Of a stretch of 47,786 nt of DNA, positions 18,043-27,592 are shown one piece after another. Source of the DNA: Hyphomicrobiaceae bacterium (GTDB taxonomy: Bacteria; Pseudomonadota; Alphaproteobacteria; Rhizobiales; Hyphomicrobiaceae); assembly GCA_021775735.1 (NCBI GenBank), contig JAJFHG010000053.1:1-47786 (forward strand), written 5' to 3'. The first letter of the stretch is position 1; each line of letters begins with the position of its first letter. The notes under the pieces are model-generated. The model did no database searches. It worked only from the letters and a program-made list of their open reading frames with translations, and was not told the DNA's origin. The position numbers were made by a program, and so were the translations under genes.

Positions 18043-18064
18043 CCGCGTTTGGTAAACCCCGCAT

Positions 18065-19048
18065 ATGAATTCCGCAACAGATAACACCTCCAGCATCGAT
18101 CAGGAAGACGGACGATCTGTGATTATGGTTGCCGGACCAACGGCCAGCGGAAAATCCTCCCTGGCCATGGACATTGCGGCTGAATTTGATGGTGTAGTGA
18201 TCAATGCCGACAGTATGCAGGTATATCAGGAACTACGAATCCTGACGGCGCGCCCCAGTGAGGAAGACGAGCGCAGGGTTGATCACAGATTGTACGGTGT
18301 CAACGCACCGTCGCAGAACTGCGCTGTTGGTCGCTGGCGGGATCTGGCAGTTCGTGAAGTTGAGGCTGTGCTCGAAGTGGGCCGTATTCCAGTAATCACC
18401 GGCGGTACGGGGCTTTATATTCGTGCATTGATGCGCGGTCTGGCCACCATACCGGATGTGGCGGCCAGTGTCCGTGCGGGAGTGCAGTCGGATTTCGATC
18501 AGGACAGCGGCGCATCACTGTATGCGGAGTTGTCACGGTGTGATCCGGATACTGCCGCCCGAATCGCACCGGGTGATCAACAACGACTGATTCGCGCCGT
18601 TGAGGTGTATCGGGCGACGGGCAAACCCTTGAGTGCATGGTTGTCGTCAGGAAACCAGGGCAGTCTGAATGTGGCGTTTTGTCCGCTCGTACTCATGCCG
18701 CCGCGTGACGGGTTGTATCCGCGCATTGATGCCCGTTTCCATCAGATGATCGAGGAGGGGGCACTTGATGAAGTCCGTAATCTGCTGAGTTTAGGGCTGG
18801 ACCCGATGTTATCGGTCATGAAAGCTGTGGGTGTGCGGGAACTGGGCGGATATCTGTCGGGCGAATCGAGCCTGGAATCGGCTATTTCCAAGGCCCAGCA
18901 GGCCAGCCGCAACTATGCAAAACGTCAGATGACATGGTTCCGGAATCAGATTCCGGAAGCTGAGACGAATTTTGCGCAATATTCGGAAAGTCAGAGGTCG
19001 AAAATCTTTTCATTTATTCGTCAGTTTCTGTTGACCAAGTCCGATTGA
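18065..19048 (+). CDS. miaA: tRNA dimethylallyltransferase
   Basis: A 327-residue MiaA, which prenylates A37 of tRNAs reading UNN codons. The P-loop is AGPTASGKSS (23-32), followed by the substrate-binding INADSMQVYQELRILTARPS, then HRLYGV, ITGGTGLYIRAL and VMKAVGVRELGGYL, ending in the YAKRQMTWFRNQ signature that contacts tRNA. All expected parts are present. An N-terminal extension of about 18 residues precedes the P-loop strand; ATG 18125 is a possible shorter start. It is divergent from serB and followed, after a 202-bp gap, by ilvB. Confidence 0.93.
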   Translation: MNSATDNTSSIDQEDGRSVIMVAGPTASGKSSLAMDIAAEFDGVVINADSMQVYQELRILTARPSEEDERRVDHRLYGVNAPSQNCAVGRWRDLAVREVEAVLEVGRIPVITGGTGLYIRALMRGLATIPDVAASVRAGVQSDFDQDSGASLYAELSRCDPDTAARIAPGDQQRLIRAVEVYRATGKPLSAWLSSGNQGSLNVAFCPLVLMPPRDGLYPRIDARFHQMIEEGALDEVRNLLSLGLDPMLSVMKAVGVRELGGYLSGESSLESAISKAQQASRNYAKRQMTWFRNQIPEAETNFAQYSESQRSKIFSFIRQFLLTKSD

Positions 19049-19208
19049 AAGACTAGTTTGCGCCGTCCTGACGTTGGCAATTTTGACTCAGGATGAGAAC
19101 GGCATGGATTTTCGCGAATAAACACCGGAATTCAGCCGTTATTGAGATTTGGTCGCGGCCGGCGCGTATCAGCGTTGGCCGTGGAATTTTGTATACCTGC
19201 TGCGATCA

Positions 19209-19228
19209 CCCCGAAAACTTGGTCGGGG
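19209..19228 (+). promoter_or_regulatory. Hairpin just upstream of ilvB
   Basis: CCCCGA (19209-19214) pairs with TCGGGG (19223-19228) around an 8-nt loop, 22 nt before the ilvB ATG. It lacks a U-tract, so it is not an ordinary terminator; it could affect leader structure. A 58-codon frame from ATG 19093 overlaps the ilvB start but lacks the Ile/Val/Leu-codon run expected of a leader peptide. Confidence 0.3.
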
Positions 19229-19250
19229 AACATGAATTAGGAACAATACT

Positions 19251-21020
19251 ATGGGCAGCCAGCAAATGAATGGCGCGGAAATTGTGTTGAAAGCGCTGGT
19301 CGATCAGGGTGTCAGCGATATCTTCGGATATCCCGGCGGCGCCGTCCTGCCGCTGTATGATGCCATGTTCAATCAGAATAGTATCCGCCATATTCTGGTG
19401 CGTCAGGAGGGCGGTGCCGTTCATGCGGCCGAAGGATATGCGCGCTCCACCGGCAAGGTCGGCGTGGTTGTTGTAACGTCGGGGCCGGGTGCCACCAACG
19501 CTGTCACCGGGTTGACCGACGCCATGATGGACTCTATCCCGCTGGTCTGTATTACTGGGCAGGTCCCGACCCATCTGATCGGTAACGATGCCTTTCAGGA
19601 GTGCGATACCACGGGCATTACCCGGCCCTGCACAAAACACAATTATCTGGTCAAGGACGTGAACGACCTCGCCCGCGTGGTTCACGAGGCCTTTTATGTG
19701 GCCCGCAGTGGCCGCCCGGGCCCTGTGCTGATCGACCTGCCCAAGGACGTGGCCATGGCAATGGGCACATACATTGAGCCGAAACACGTTAAGCCCAAGC
19801 ACTACTCGCCACAGGTCAAGGGTGACAGCGTGAAGATTGAGCAGGCGGTCAAGATGATCGCCGCTGCCAAACGGCCGCTGATTTATGCCGGTGGCGGGGT
19901 CATCAATTCCGGCCCTCAGGCTTCCAAGTTGCTGCGCCAGTTTACCAAGCTGACAGGTTTTCCCTGCACGTTGACGCTCATGGGTCTCGGTGCCTACCCA
20001 GCCAATGACAAGCAGTTCATCGGCATGGTTGGCATGCACGGCACTTATGAAGCCAATCTCGCGATGCATGATTGTGATGTCATGGTGTGTATTGGTGCGC
20101 GCTTCGATGATCGTATCACCGGTCGTATTGATGCGTTTTCGCCTGGATCAAAGAAAATTCACATCGATATTGATCCTTCGTCGATCAACAAGAACGTCCA
20201 TGTTGATGTCCCCATCGTTGGTGATATTGCGTATGTGCTTGAAGAGATGCTGCGTGTATGGAAAGCAAAGGCTCCAACGCTTGATAAGGGTGCTCATAAA
20301 GCTTGGTGGAAGCAGATCGAGACGTGGCGCAAGAAAAAGTCACTTAGCTATAAGAAATCTGACACCGTAATCATGCCGCAATATGCTATTGAGCGGCTTT
20401 ATGAATTGACCAAGGATAGAGATTGCTACATCTCAACAGAAGTTGGTCAGCATCAGATGTGGGCGGCGCAATTCTACCACTTTGATGATCCAAACCACTG
20501 GCTGACATCAGGTGGCTTGGGCACCATGGGTTATGGCTTGCCAGCAGCGATTGGAGCACAATTGGCTCATCCAAAATCATTGGTGATTGATATTGCAGGC
20601 GATGCGTCCATTCTGATGAACATTCAGGAGGCGTCAACGGCTGTTCAGTTTGATGTGCCCGTTAAAGTCTTTATTTTGAACAACCAGCACATGGGCATGG
20701 TGCGCCAATGGCAGCAATTGCTGCATGGCAATCGGTTGTCTCACTCCTATACCGAAAGTCTGCCCGATTTTGTCAAGCTGGCAGAAGCTTATGGCTGGGT
20801 TGGCATGAAGTGCGAAAAGCCAGATGAGCTTGATGATGCGATTACAGAAATGATCAACACCGATGCACCGGTGTTTTTTGATTGTCGCGTTGCGGCCCTC
20901 GCTAATTGCTTCCCGATGATCCCATCAGGTAAGGCGCATAATGAAATGCTGCTTGGCGACGACGTTTCTGATGAAGAGGTTGGCGGCGCCATTTCTGAAG
21001 AGGGTAAGGTTCTGGTTTGA
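19251..21020 (+). CDS. ilvB: Acetolactate synthase, large (catalytic) subunit
   Basis: A 589-residue ThDP enzyme starting valine, leucine and isoleucine synthesis by condensing two pyruvates or pyruvate with 2-oxobutyrate. The ThDP-activating glutamate is Glu53 in VRQEGGAVHAAEGYARSTG. The FAD/central domain has MVGMHGTYEANLAMHDCDV. The C-terminal ThDP/Mg motif is GDASILMNIQE, with GDA in place of the common GDG, and FILNNQHMGMVRQWQQ follows. TAGGAA lies upstream of ATG 19251. The protein is intact, but codon choice changes near 20,150-20,240: CTT leucine codons are absent before and common after. Confidence 0.95.
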   Translation: MGSQQMNGAEIVLKALVDQGVSDIFGYPGGAVLPLYDAMFNQNSIRHILVRQEGGAVHAAEGYARSTGKVGVVVVTSGPGATNAVTGLTDAMMDSIPLVCITGQVPTHLIGNDAFQECDTTGITRPCTKHNYLVKDVNDLARVVHEAFYVARSGRPGPVLIDLPKDVAMAMGTYIEPKHVKPKHYSPQVKGDSVKIEQAVKMIAAAKRPLIYAGGGVINSGPQASKLLRQFTKLTGFPCTLTLMGLGAYPANDKQFIGMVGMHGTYEANLAMHDCDVMVCIGARFDDRITGRIDAFSPGSKKIHIDIDPSSINKNVHVDVPIVGDIAYVLEEMLRVWKAKAPTLDKGAHKAWWKQIETWRKKKSLSYKKSDTVIMPQYAIERLYELTKDRDCYISTEVGQHQMWAAQFYHFDDPNHWLTSGGLGTMGYGLPAAIGAQLAHPKSLVIDIAGDASILMNIQEASTAVQFDVPVKVFILNNQHMGMVRQWQQLLHGNRLSHSYTESLPDFVKLAEAYGWVGMKCEKPDELDDAITEMINTDAPVFFDCRVAALANCFPMIPSGKAHNEMLLGDDVSDEEVGGAISEEGKVLV

Positions 21021-21025
21021 TCCAA

Positions 21026-21580
21026 ATGATCCCAGTGCAAAGTCTAAAGCTGTGCTTGGTTGCTCTTTTTTTTCTGGGCTTTGCAGGTGGTGGCGTGACG
21101 GCGCGCGAAAAAACTGGTCCATCTTCAATTGATTGGGACCAGGTTGCAAATGTCAAAAGTGCGGCGATCAGAATCGGTCGTGTGCAGCGGGCAAAGGGCG
21201 CGGAAGTGGCGATGACGTTGATCTCAAATTGCTACAAAACGCACACATTATTTGAACGCTATTCGCAAGGGTTTGAGAGTTGTCTGATTCAGGACCACCT
21301 TCAAACACGTGTGCTGGTTGAGATCTATAGTCGTATGAAGCCGGAAGCCCTGCGCCGGATTGGTGCACCAAGCAAAGAAAGCCTGATACGTGCAAATGTA
21401 GCGCGATTTTCTGCAACACTTGCCAAGTATAAGTTCCCAGCCATCTATGCCAATCGCATCAGAAAACTTGCCGACAAACATGGATGGCCAGTGTTTATAA
21501 AAGTTGTGTTCCCAAATGTGCAGCCAAATGCTGAGCAAAAAAATACGCCCACTAAGCGCCCCTTGAGAAAAAAGCAGTAA
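21026..21580 (+). CDS. Small exported protein of unknown function inside the ilvB-ilvN operon
   Basis: A 184-residue product I do not recognise. It starts at ATG 21026, 5 nt after the ilvB stop, and ends 6 nt before ilvN, so it must be transcribed and probably co-translated with the two acetolactate synthase subunits. The N-terminus is a signal peptide: a short n-region, hydrophobic LCLVALFFLGFAGGG, and a likely cleavage near VTA-RE at about residue 27. The mature part is basic and mostly helical, with Cys residues in ISNCYKTH and FESCLIQDH that could form a disulfide, and a Lys-rich tail. ilvB and ilvN are normally adjacent, so the insertion is odd. Confidence 0.65.
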   Translation: MIPVQSLKLCLVALFFLGFAGGGVTAREKTGPSSIDWDQVANVKSAAIRIGRVQRAKGAEVAMTLISNCYKTHTLFERYSQGFESCLIQDHLQTRVLVEIYSRMKPEALRRIGAPSKESLIRANVARFSATLAKYKFPAIYANRIRKLADKHGWPVFIKVVFPNVQPNAEQKNTPTKRPLRKKQ

Positions 21581-21586
21581 TCAAAA

Positions 21587-22135
21587 ATGTTAAAACCAAA
21601 GTCCCAAAGCCACTATGTTGGCCCCGCCGTCGTCCAGGACATTGTTTCGCGCACATTGTCGGTTTTGGTCGACAACGAACCTGGCGTTTTGGCGCGCGTG
21701 ATTGGGCTATTTACTGCGCGCGGATACAACATTGATAGTTTGACGGTGACAGAAACGGAGCATGAAAAGCATGTTTCACGCATTACCATCGTCACCACTG
21801 GGACACCGGCTGTAATCCAGCAGATTAAACATCAGCTGGAACGTATGGTCCCTGTTCATCGTGTTCTTGATTTGACCGTAGAAGGTCAATCGATGGAGCG
21901 TGAGCTCGCGCTGGTGAAGGTTGCCGGCAAGGGTGACAAGCGCATCGAAGCGTTGCGCATGGCAGAAATATTTCGTGCCAACGTGATTGATGCTTCGATC
22001 AATCACTTTGTATTTGAGATTACGGGTAAGGCGTCGAAGATCGAGCAGTTTATTCAGATCATGACTGATCTGGGACTGATAGAAGTTTCACGCACCGGCA
22101 TTGCGGCTATAGGCCGAGGTGATGCCGCGATGTAG
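21587..22135 (+). CDS. ilvN: Acetolactate synthase, small (regulatory) subunit
   Basis: A 182-residue regulatory subunit (IlvH/IlvN type) that activates IlvB and gives valine feedback inhibition. An N-terminal ACT domain (about 23-95) shows RTLSVLVDNEPGVLARVIGL, FTARGYNIDSLTV and ETEHEKHVSRITIV; the C-terminal domain has ERELALVKVAGKGDKRIEAL, a FRANVIDASINHFVFEITG segment and DLGLIEVSRTG. The length and motifs are normal for alphaproteobacteria. The ATG lies 6 nt after the small exported-protein gene, continuing the ilvB operon. Confidence 0.95.
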   Translation: MLKPKSQSHYVGPAVVQDIVSRTLSVLVDNEPGVLARVIGLFTARGYNIDSLTVTETEHEKHVSRITIVTTGTPAVIQQIKHQLERMVPVHRVLDLTVEGQSMERELALVKVAGKGDKRIEALRMAEIFRANVIDASINHFVFEITGKASKIEQFIQIMTDLGLIEVSRTGIAAIGRGDAAM

Positions 22136-22173
22136 TGCGACCACCGCGCGACTCAATTTTTTAAATCGTTGAT

Positions 22174-22683
22174 TTAGAACGCGCCGCCCTTGCCCTTCTT
22201 TGGCAATTCAGCGTTTTGTTCTGCAATCGTGGCCGCATGATCAGAAAACTTGATCTCGTCTTGGTCCATCAAAACAGCGGTATCATTAAGAGATATGAAG
22301 CCAGCCGTTGAATCGGTTGTCGCATAAAGCGGCACAGCGGTGGGTGGATCAGAAAATTTCATCTGGAAGGCTTGCAAGCGACGGCTAAAATCTGTTTGCC
22401 CAGCCCGTTCGCAGCGCTGGGCACCTTCGGCGGCTTGACACTTTGCAAGGCGGTTATATTTGGGTGCTTCAGATTCGTGTATGGAGATGGCGCCACGGAT
22501 CGCTTTCTGGCACTTGTCGATATCGACATTATAAATGTCCGCGCACTCAATGGCTGAGGTTACGATCCCCCGCACGACTGGTTTTTCTTTAACAGCAGGC
22601 TCATCCCCGCCACAGCCCGTGACGAGAAGGCAGGCGCCTGAAATTGCGATCATGTATGAGTTTGTGAATCTGATCATCGGCAT
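22174..22683 (-). CDS. DUF1190-like lipoprotein
   Basis: A 169-residue lipoprotein on the strand opposite the ilv genes. The signal peptide is MIAISGACLLVTGC with a lipobox LVTGC, so the mature protein starts at Cys24. The region IECADIYNVDIDKCQKAI, followed by ESEAPKYNRLAKCQ and GAQRCE, matches the DUF1190 (YgiB-type) pattern of paired cysteines around an APKY motif. The C-terminus carries a short Lys/Gly-rich tail. DUF1190 proteins have no established function. It lies convergent between ilvN and ilvC, splitting the operon; ATG 22677 is an alternative start. Confidence 0.6.
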   Translation of the reverse strand: MPMIRFTNSYMIAISGACLLVTGCGGDEPAVKEKPVVRGIVTSAIECADIYNVDIDKCQKAIRGAISIHESEAPKYNRLAKCQAAEGAQRCERAGQTDFSRRLQAFQMKFSDPPTAVPLYATTDSTAGFISLNDTAVLMDQDEIKFSDHAATIAEQNAELPKKGKGGAF

Positions 22684-23994
<1,311 letters not shown>

Positions 23995-24021
23995 GCAAAA
24001 GCACCGATCCAAAGCAATGAG

Positions 24022-24057
24022 CCAGGGTGAATGCGCACGCATCATCCTGGTTTTTTT
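24022..24057 (+). terminator. Rho-independent terminator after ilvC
   Basis: CCAGGGTGA (24022-24030) pairs with TCATCCTGG (24042-24050), with one G-U, and is followed directly by seven T. It lies 28 nt past the ilvC stop. Confidence 0.93.
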
Positions 24058-24502
24058 GTCAACCTCGCCGGCTGTTGCCTTTTAGGCGCGCGGGTTGGGT
24101 GTGTGCCGCGTTATGCGCTTCGGGCAGTGGGGAAGCGGGGAGCCCACCGCCCGAAGCAGACATCAAGCCAGACGCCTGACGCCATCAGTCTGCTGGACGA
24201 AGCATAAGAGTAGGTGTGGGAAACGCTACACCTGCCTTTGCTCTGGCAGACTGGCGACGATTGAAACGAAACTTTCAATGGCCGCACGGACATCAAAACA
24301 TCCGATGATTGCGATTGGAATTTGACGCCAGACGGTGGACACACCACTTGTCTGCGCTGAAGTCATCACTTCTGAGACACACAGCGCAACATTGCTCAAT
24401 CATGCCGGCAGACAAACGCAGTGAGGTTGTGCTCGCGTATGTCAAAATCTTGAAGCTGCAGTAACTGAGTAGTTCGTAAATCAAGCTGGCACGCTTTGCG
24501 GC
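24058..24502. other. Intergenic region with one very strong hairpin
   Basis: This 445-bp gap contains no convincing gene on either strand. Its one clear structure is a 15-bp stem with a single A-C mismatch (24117-24131 with 24143-24157, 11-nt loop). It is not followed by a T-run on either strand, so it is not a normal terminator. The rest shows short Cys- and His-rich shadow frames only. Confidence 0.6.
24117..24157. repeat. Long imperfect palindrome (stem-loop of unknown role)
   Basis: GCTTCGGGCAGTGGG (24117-24131) pairs with CCCACCGCCCGAAGC (24143-24157) over 14 of 15 positions, enclosing an 11-nt purine-rich loop. It could be a REP-like chromosomal palindrome, part of a structured RNA, or a protein-binding dyad. 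Only one copy is visible in the window. Confidence 0.6.
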
Positions 24503-25312
24503 CTATTTAAATTTTAAAGACAGACCCGCGCGGACCGTTGTGACGTCAAGATCAAAATTGCTTGAGCCGGTGGGCGTTGGCAACGTATCGCCAGAAAACC
24601 CATAGTGGAGAGTTTCAACACGCGCAGTAATGCCATCAACAATAACCATCTCAGCTCCGCCGCCGATCACATAGCCGGTGTGTAGGTCTTTCGAAGCCGC
24701 ACTGAACCCAAGAGCTTTGATTTCAATATCACTTGTTGTGAGTGCGACACCGCCTGTGCCGTAGAACAGGAAATTGTCAACAGCAACACCAGCGCGCAGG
24801 CGTGCGGATGTCAGCCAATCCATGCCTGTATGTGTGGTTGTGCCGCCTGCAGTTCGTGTTCTGTCGTCAATGTTGGCTGTGGATGCGTCAACTTCAGCAC
24901 CAAAGACCACCGAACCGATCTGGTAATTTGTGCCAGCATGGCCGGACAACACATAGCTGTCGTTATCGATATTGCTGTTGATGGTGCCATCAATATCTGT
25001 TGAGCTGAATAAGCCACCTAAGCTTGCACCAAAATAGGTTCCACTCCAATCAACAACAGGGAGGGACGAGGCAGGTGCTGCCGGTGCTGCTGGACGGAGC
25101 GAGCCATCAAGAGGACGGCGGCTTCGTTGGCTTGCTTCTGTGTGACCAATTCCAGCACGATAGGCCGTAAAGGGCGTGCCAACGTGGCTGTCATCGTAGC
25201 CTTGAGTATAGGGGGCGGGAGCGACGCCCTCCTGGGCGGCAGACGGTGAAGCGGACAGCAGGATAGGTGTGATGAAGACCCATTGCACAGCGGCAGATGA
25301 CTTGAGCGTCAT
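24503..25312 (-). CDS. Outer-membrane beta-barrel protein (Omp25/porin-like family)
   Basis: A 269-residue predicted eight-strand outer-membrane barrel. The signal peptide covers about residues 1-26 (hydrophobic WVFITPILLSASPSAAQ). A Pro/Ala-rich linker (about 60-85, PAAPAAPASS) follows, then the barrel beginning VDWSGTYFGASLGGLF, a hallmark opening of Omp25/Opa-like proteins, with GAEVDA, SARLRAGVAVDNFLFYGTGG and the terminal strand VTTVRAGLSLKFK. These usually shape the outer membrane rather than act as large pores. AGGACA lies about 10 nt before the ATG. It has no operon partner. Confidence 0.8.
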   Translation of the reverse strand: MTLKSSAAVQWVFITPILLSASPSAAQEGVAPAPYTQGYDDSHVGTPFTAYRAGIGHTEASQRSRRPLDGSLRPAAPAAPASSLPVVDWSGTYFGASLGGLFSSTDIDGTINSNIDNDSYVLSGHAGTNYQIGSVVFGAEVDASTANIDDRTRTAGGTTTHTGMDWLTSARLRAGVAVDNFLFYGTGGVALTTSDIEIKALGFSAASKDLHTGYVIGGGAEMVIVDGITARVETLHYGFSGDTLPTPTGSSNFDLDVTTVRAGLSLKFK

Positions 25313-25748
25313 TTATAAAATGTCCTACGCACAATAAAACAGATGGACGAACGCGTGTCAGCGCAGTTGGTGGGGCGCCAAGCCGCAAAGTGTCGGCAAG
25401 TGGTTAGCGAATGATTAATGAGTCAGCGAAAATTGTAGGTATCGAACGGGATGAGGCATGATGGAGCAGGTCGGTGATGCTTCAGCGTACGGAGATAGGC
25501 GTGTCCACATCGTCCAGTCCGGTGATGATGTAAGCCGCCTCAAAGTACCGCGCTACGGCCAGGCACTTTTGAGGATTTGCTGGACCACTCGTGTGCGGCC
25601 GAAAAACCATTGAAATAGTGCATAAATACGCCCACCTTGTAGGGGGAGCCGTTAGCCCTTGCAATTTGTCAACGGGTTTGGCTTATTCTGGCTCCCTGAA
25701 GTGGGAAGGCACGCAGCATTCCCATAAATTGGCCGTTAAAGAGGACGC
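25313..25748. other. Intergenic region upstream of the leuA leader
   Basis: A 436-bp gap between the beta-barrel gene and the leuA leader peptide. A candidate promoter facing leuA is TTGCAA (25659-25664) and TATTCT (25684-25689), 19 bp apart, longer than ideal. A 60-codon minus-strand frame (25482-25664) has no supporting ribosome site or family match. Nothing else is evident. Confidence 0.4.
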
Positions 25749-25877
25749 ATGCGCCCTGCTGCTCAAAGGTTCTGGCTCGCCAAGGATCGTGGTTTTTGCC
25801 GCGACCGTGATGCTGTGCGTCTGGCGACCCGTTCGGTAGGCGACGCGTTCACCACCCTCCTCCTTATCAGCCCCTAG
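25749..25877 (+). CDS. Putative leuA leader peptide
   Basis: A 42-codon frame upstream of leuA, starting at ATG 25749 with AAAGAGGACGC as ribosome site. The product starts MRPAAQRFWLAKDRG and ends TTLLLISP: three consecutive leucine codons (CTC CTC CTT) then Ile just before the stop, the layout expected of a leucine-sensing attenuation leader. Several GC-rich inverted repeats follow in the 122 nt before leuA, including a GCCGG...CCGGC pair near 25951-25977, but no T-run, so the readout may be translational or Rho-dependent. Leader peptides before leuA are known in alphaproteobacteria; this one is inferred. Confidence 0.55.
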   Translation: MRPAAQRFWLAKDRGFCRDRDAVRLATRSVGDAFTTLLLISP

Positions 25878-25999
25878 GTTACGCTTCGCCAGATCACACG
25901 ATCATCGGCGGGCCGCCTGGGGGATGAGACATCCGGACAAAACAAAGGGTGGCCGGCACGCGTTTCGCGATCACCGGCTCAGCGATAAGGAACAGAGCC

Positions 26000-27592
26000 A
26001 TGACTAAGACCACAACCCATCAGGACGCCACTGGCGCCAACCAGGCGACAGACGATGCTGATCGCGTTGTCATATTTGACACAACGTTGCGCGACGGAGA
26101 GCAATGCCCCGGCGCAACAATGACGTTTGAAGAAAAGTTGGAAGTTGCCGAGCTGCTCGACACGATGGGTGTTGATATTATTGAAGCTGGCTTTCCAATT
26201 GCTTCAGAGGGTGACTTCGAAGCAGTGACGGAAATTTCCAAACGTGCCAAGACCTCAACTATTGCTGGTTTAGCACGGGCCATCAATGGGGATATCGACC
26301 GAGCCGGTGAAGCGCTGAAGCATGCACAGCGCCCGCGTATTCACACTTTCGTTTCCACATCCCCCATTCACTTGGCGCATCAGATGCGCAAGAGCGAAGA
26401 AGATGTTCTGGAAATCATTGCATCAACGGTGACGCGCGCACGCAATTTGGTTGATGATGTTGAGTGGTCGGCAATGGATGCCACGCGAACGTCGATTGAG
26501 TATTTGTGCCGCTGTGTTGAGACCGCCATTAAAGCAGGTGCAACCACGATCAATATCCCTGATACCGTTGGTTACACTGTGCCGGAAGAATACTACAAGC
26601 TGATCAAGGATTTGCGTGACGGCGTACCAGGTTCTGACAAGGTCATCTTCTCAACGCACTGCCACAATGACTTGGGTCTTGCGGTTGCAAACTCTTTGGC
26701 TGGCGTGCGCGCTGGAGCCCGTCAGATTGAATGCACGATCAATGGGATCGGCGAGCGGGCGGGAAATGCTGCTTTAGAAGAAGTCGTGATGGGCCTAAAA
26801 ACGCGCCATGACGTCATGCCCTATCATACCGGCATTGACGCCACGATGTTGGCGCGCGCCTCTAAACTGGTCTCCGCAGTGACTAATTTCCCCGTGCAGT
26901 ACAATAAAGCGATCGTGGGCCGAAATGCCTTTGCCCATGAAAGTGGTATTCACCAAGACGGTATGCTCAAGCACAACCAGACCTATGAGATTATGACACC
27001 AGAATCTGTCGGTGTTGGAAAAACTTCATTGGTGATGGGAAAACACTCTGGACGCAATGCGTTCCGTTCCAAGTTGCAAGAGCTTGGTTATGCGCTGGGA
27101 GACAATAAATTCGAAGATACGTTCAACCGCTTTAAGGCGTTGGCGGATCGCAAAAAACACGTCTATGACGAAGACATTGAAGCGCTGGTCGACGAAGAAA
27201 TCGCCCACATGCACAACCGCGTCAAGGTTGTAGAACTGATGGTGATTGCAGGTAGCAAGGGGCCGCAAAAGGCAACCTTGACGATGGATGTTGAAGGCGA
27301 CGAGGTGACCGTGCAGGCTGACGGAAATGGTCCGGTCGATGCCACATTTAATGCCATTAAACAGTTGATGCCACACCATGCCAAATTGGCACTTTATCAG
27401 GTGCATGCGGTGACCGAAGGCACAGACGCACAGGCAGAAGTTTCCGTGCGCCTTGAAGAAGATGGCCGGGCGGTAACAGGGCGTGGCGCTGATACTGATA
27501 CCTTAGTTGCGTCGGCTCGTGCCTATGTCGCTGCGCTCAATAAGCTCACGGTGAAGCGTCAAAAGTCGGCTGCGATTGAAGGCGGCGTTTAG
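26000..27592 (+). CDS. leuA: 2-Isopropylmalate synthase
   Basis: A 530-residue LeuA catalysing the committed step of leucine synthesis, from 2-oxoisovalerate and acetyl-CoA. The TIM barrel starts VVIFDTTLRDGEQCPGATM, with metal-ligand Asp and the DGEQ motif; STHCHNDLGLAVANSLAGV carries metal-binding histidines; NGIGERAGNAALEEV and FAHESGIHQDGMLKH follow. The C-terminal 120 residues form the leucine-binding regulatory domain. I choose ATG 26000 with AAGGAAC upstream; the longer in-frame start at 25949 adds an unconserved tail and overlaps the leader hairpins. Confidence 0.96.
   Translation: MTKTTTHQDATGANQATDDADRVVIFDTTLRDGEQCPGATMTFEEKLEVAELLDTMGVDIIEAGFPIASEGDFEAVTEISKRAKTSTIAGLARAINGDIDRAGEALKHAQRPRIHTFVSTSPIHLAHQMRKSEEDVLEIIASTVTRARNLVDDVEWSAMDATRTSIEYLCRCVETAIKAGATTINIPDTVGYTVPEEYYKLIKDLRDGVPGSDKVIFSTHCHNDLGLAVANSLAGVRAGARQIECTINGIGERAGNAALEEVVMGLKTRHDVMPYHTGIDATMLARASKLVSAVTNFPVQYNKAIVGRNAFAHESGIHQDGMLKHNQTYEIMTPESVGVGKTSLVMGKHSGRNAFRSKLQELGYALGDNKFEDTFNRFKALADRKKHVYDEDIEALVDEEIAHMHNRVKVVELMVIAGSKGPQKATLTMDVEGDEVTVQADGNGPVDATFNAIKQLMPHHAKLALYQVHAVTEGTDAQAEVSVRLEEDGRAVTGRGADTDTLVASARAYVAALNKLTVKRQKSAAIEGGV

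Noticed and set aside
19093-19269. 58-codon plus-strand frame overlapping the ilvB start, considered as a leader peptide
   Set aside because: It has no run of Ile, Val or Leu codons near its end and extends into ilvB, unlike an attenuation leader.
25482-25664. 60-codon minus-strand frame upstream of leuA
   Set aside because: It starts at TTG with no ribosome site and lies in the likely promoter region of the leuA leader.
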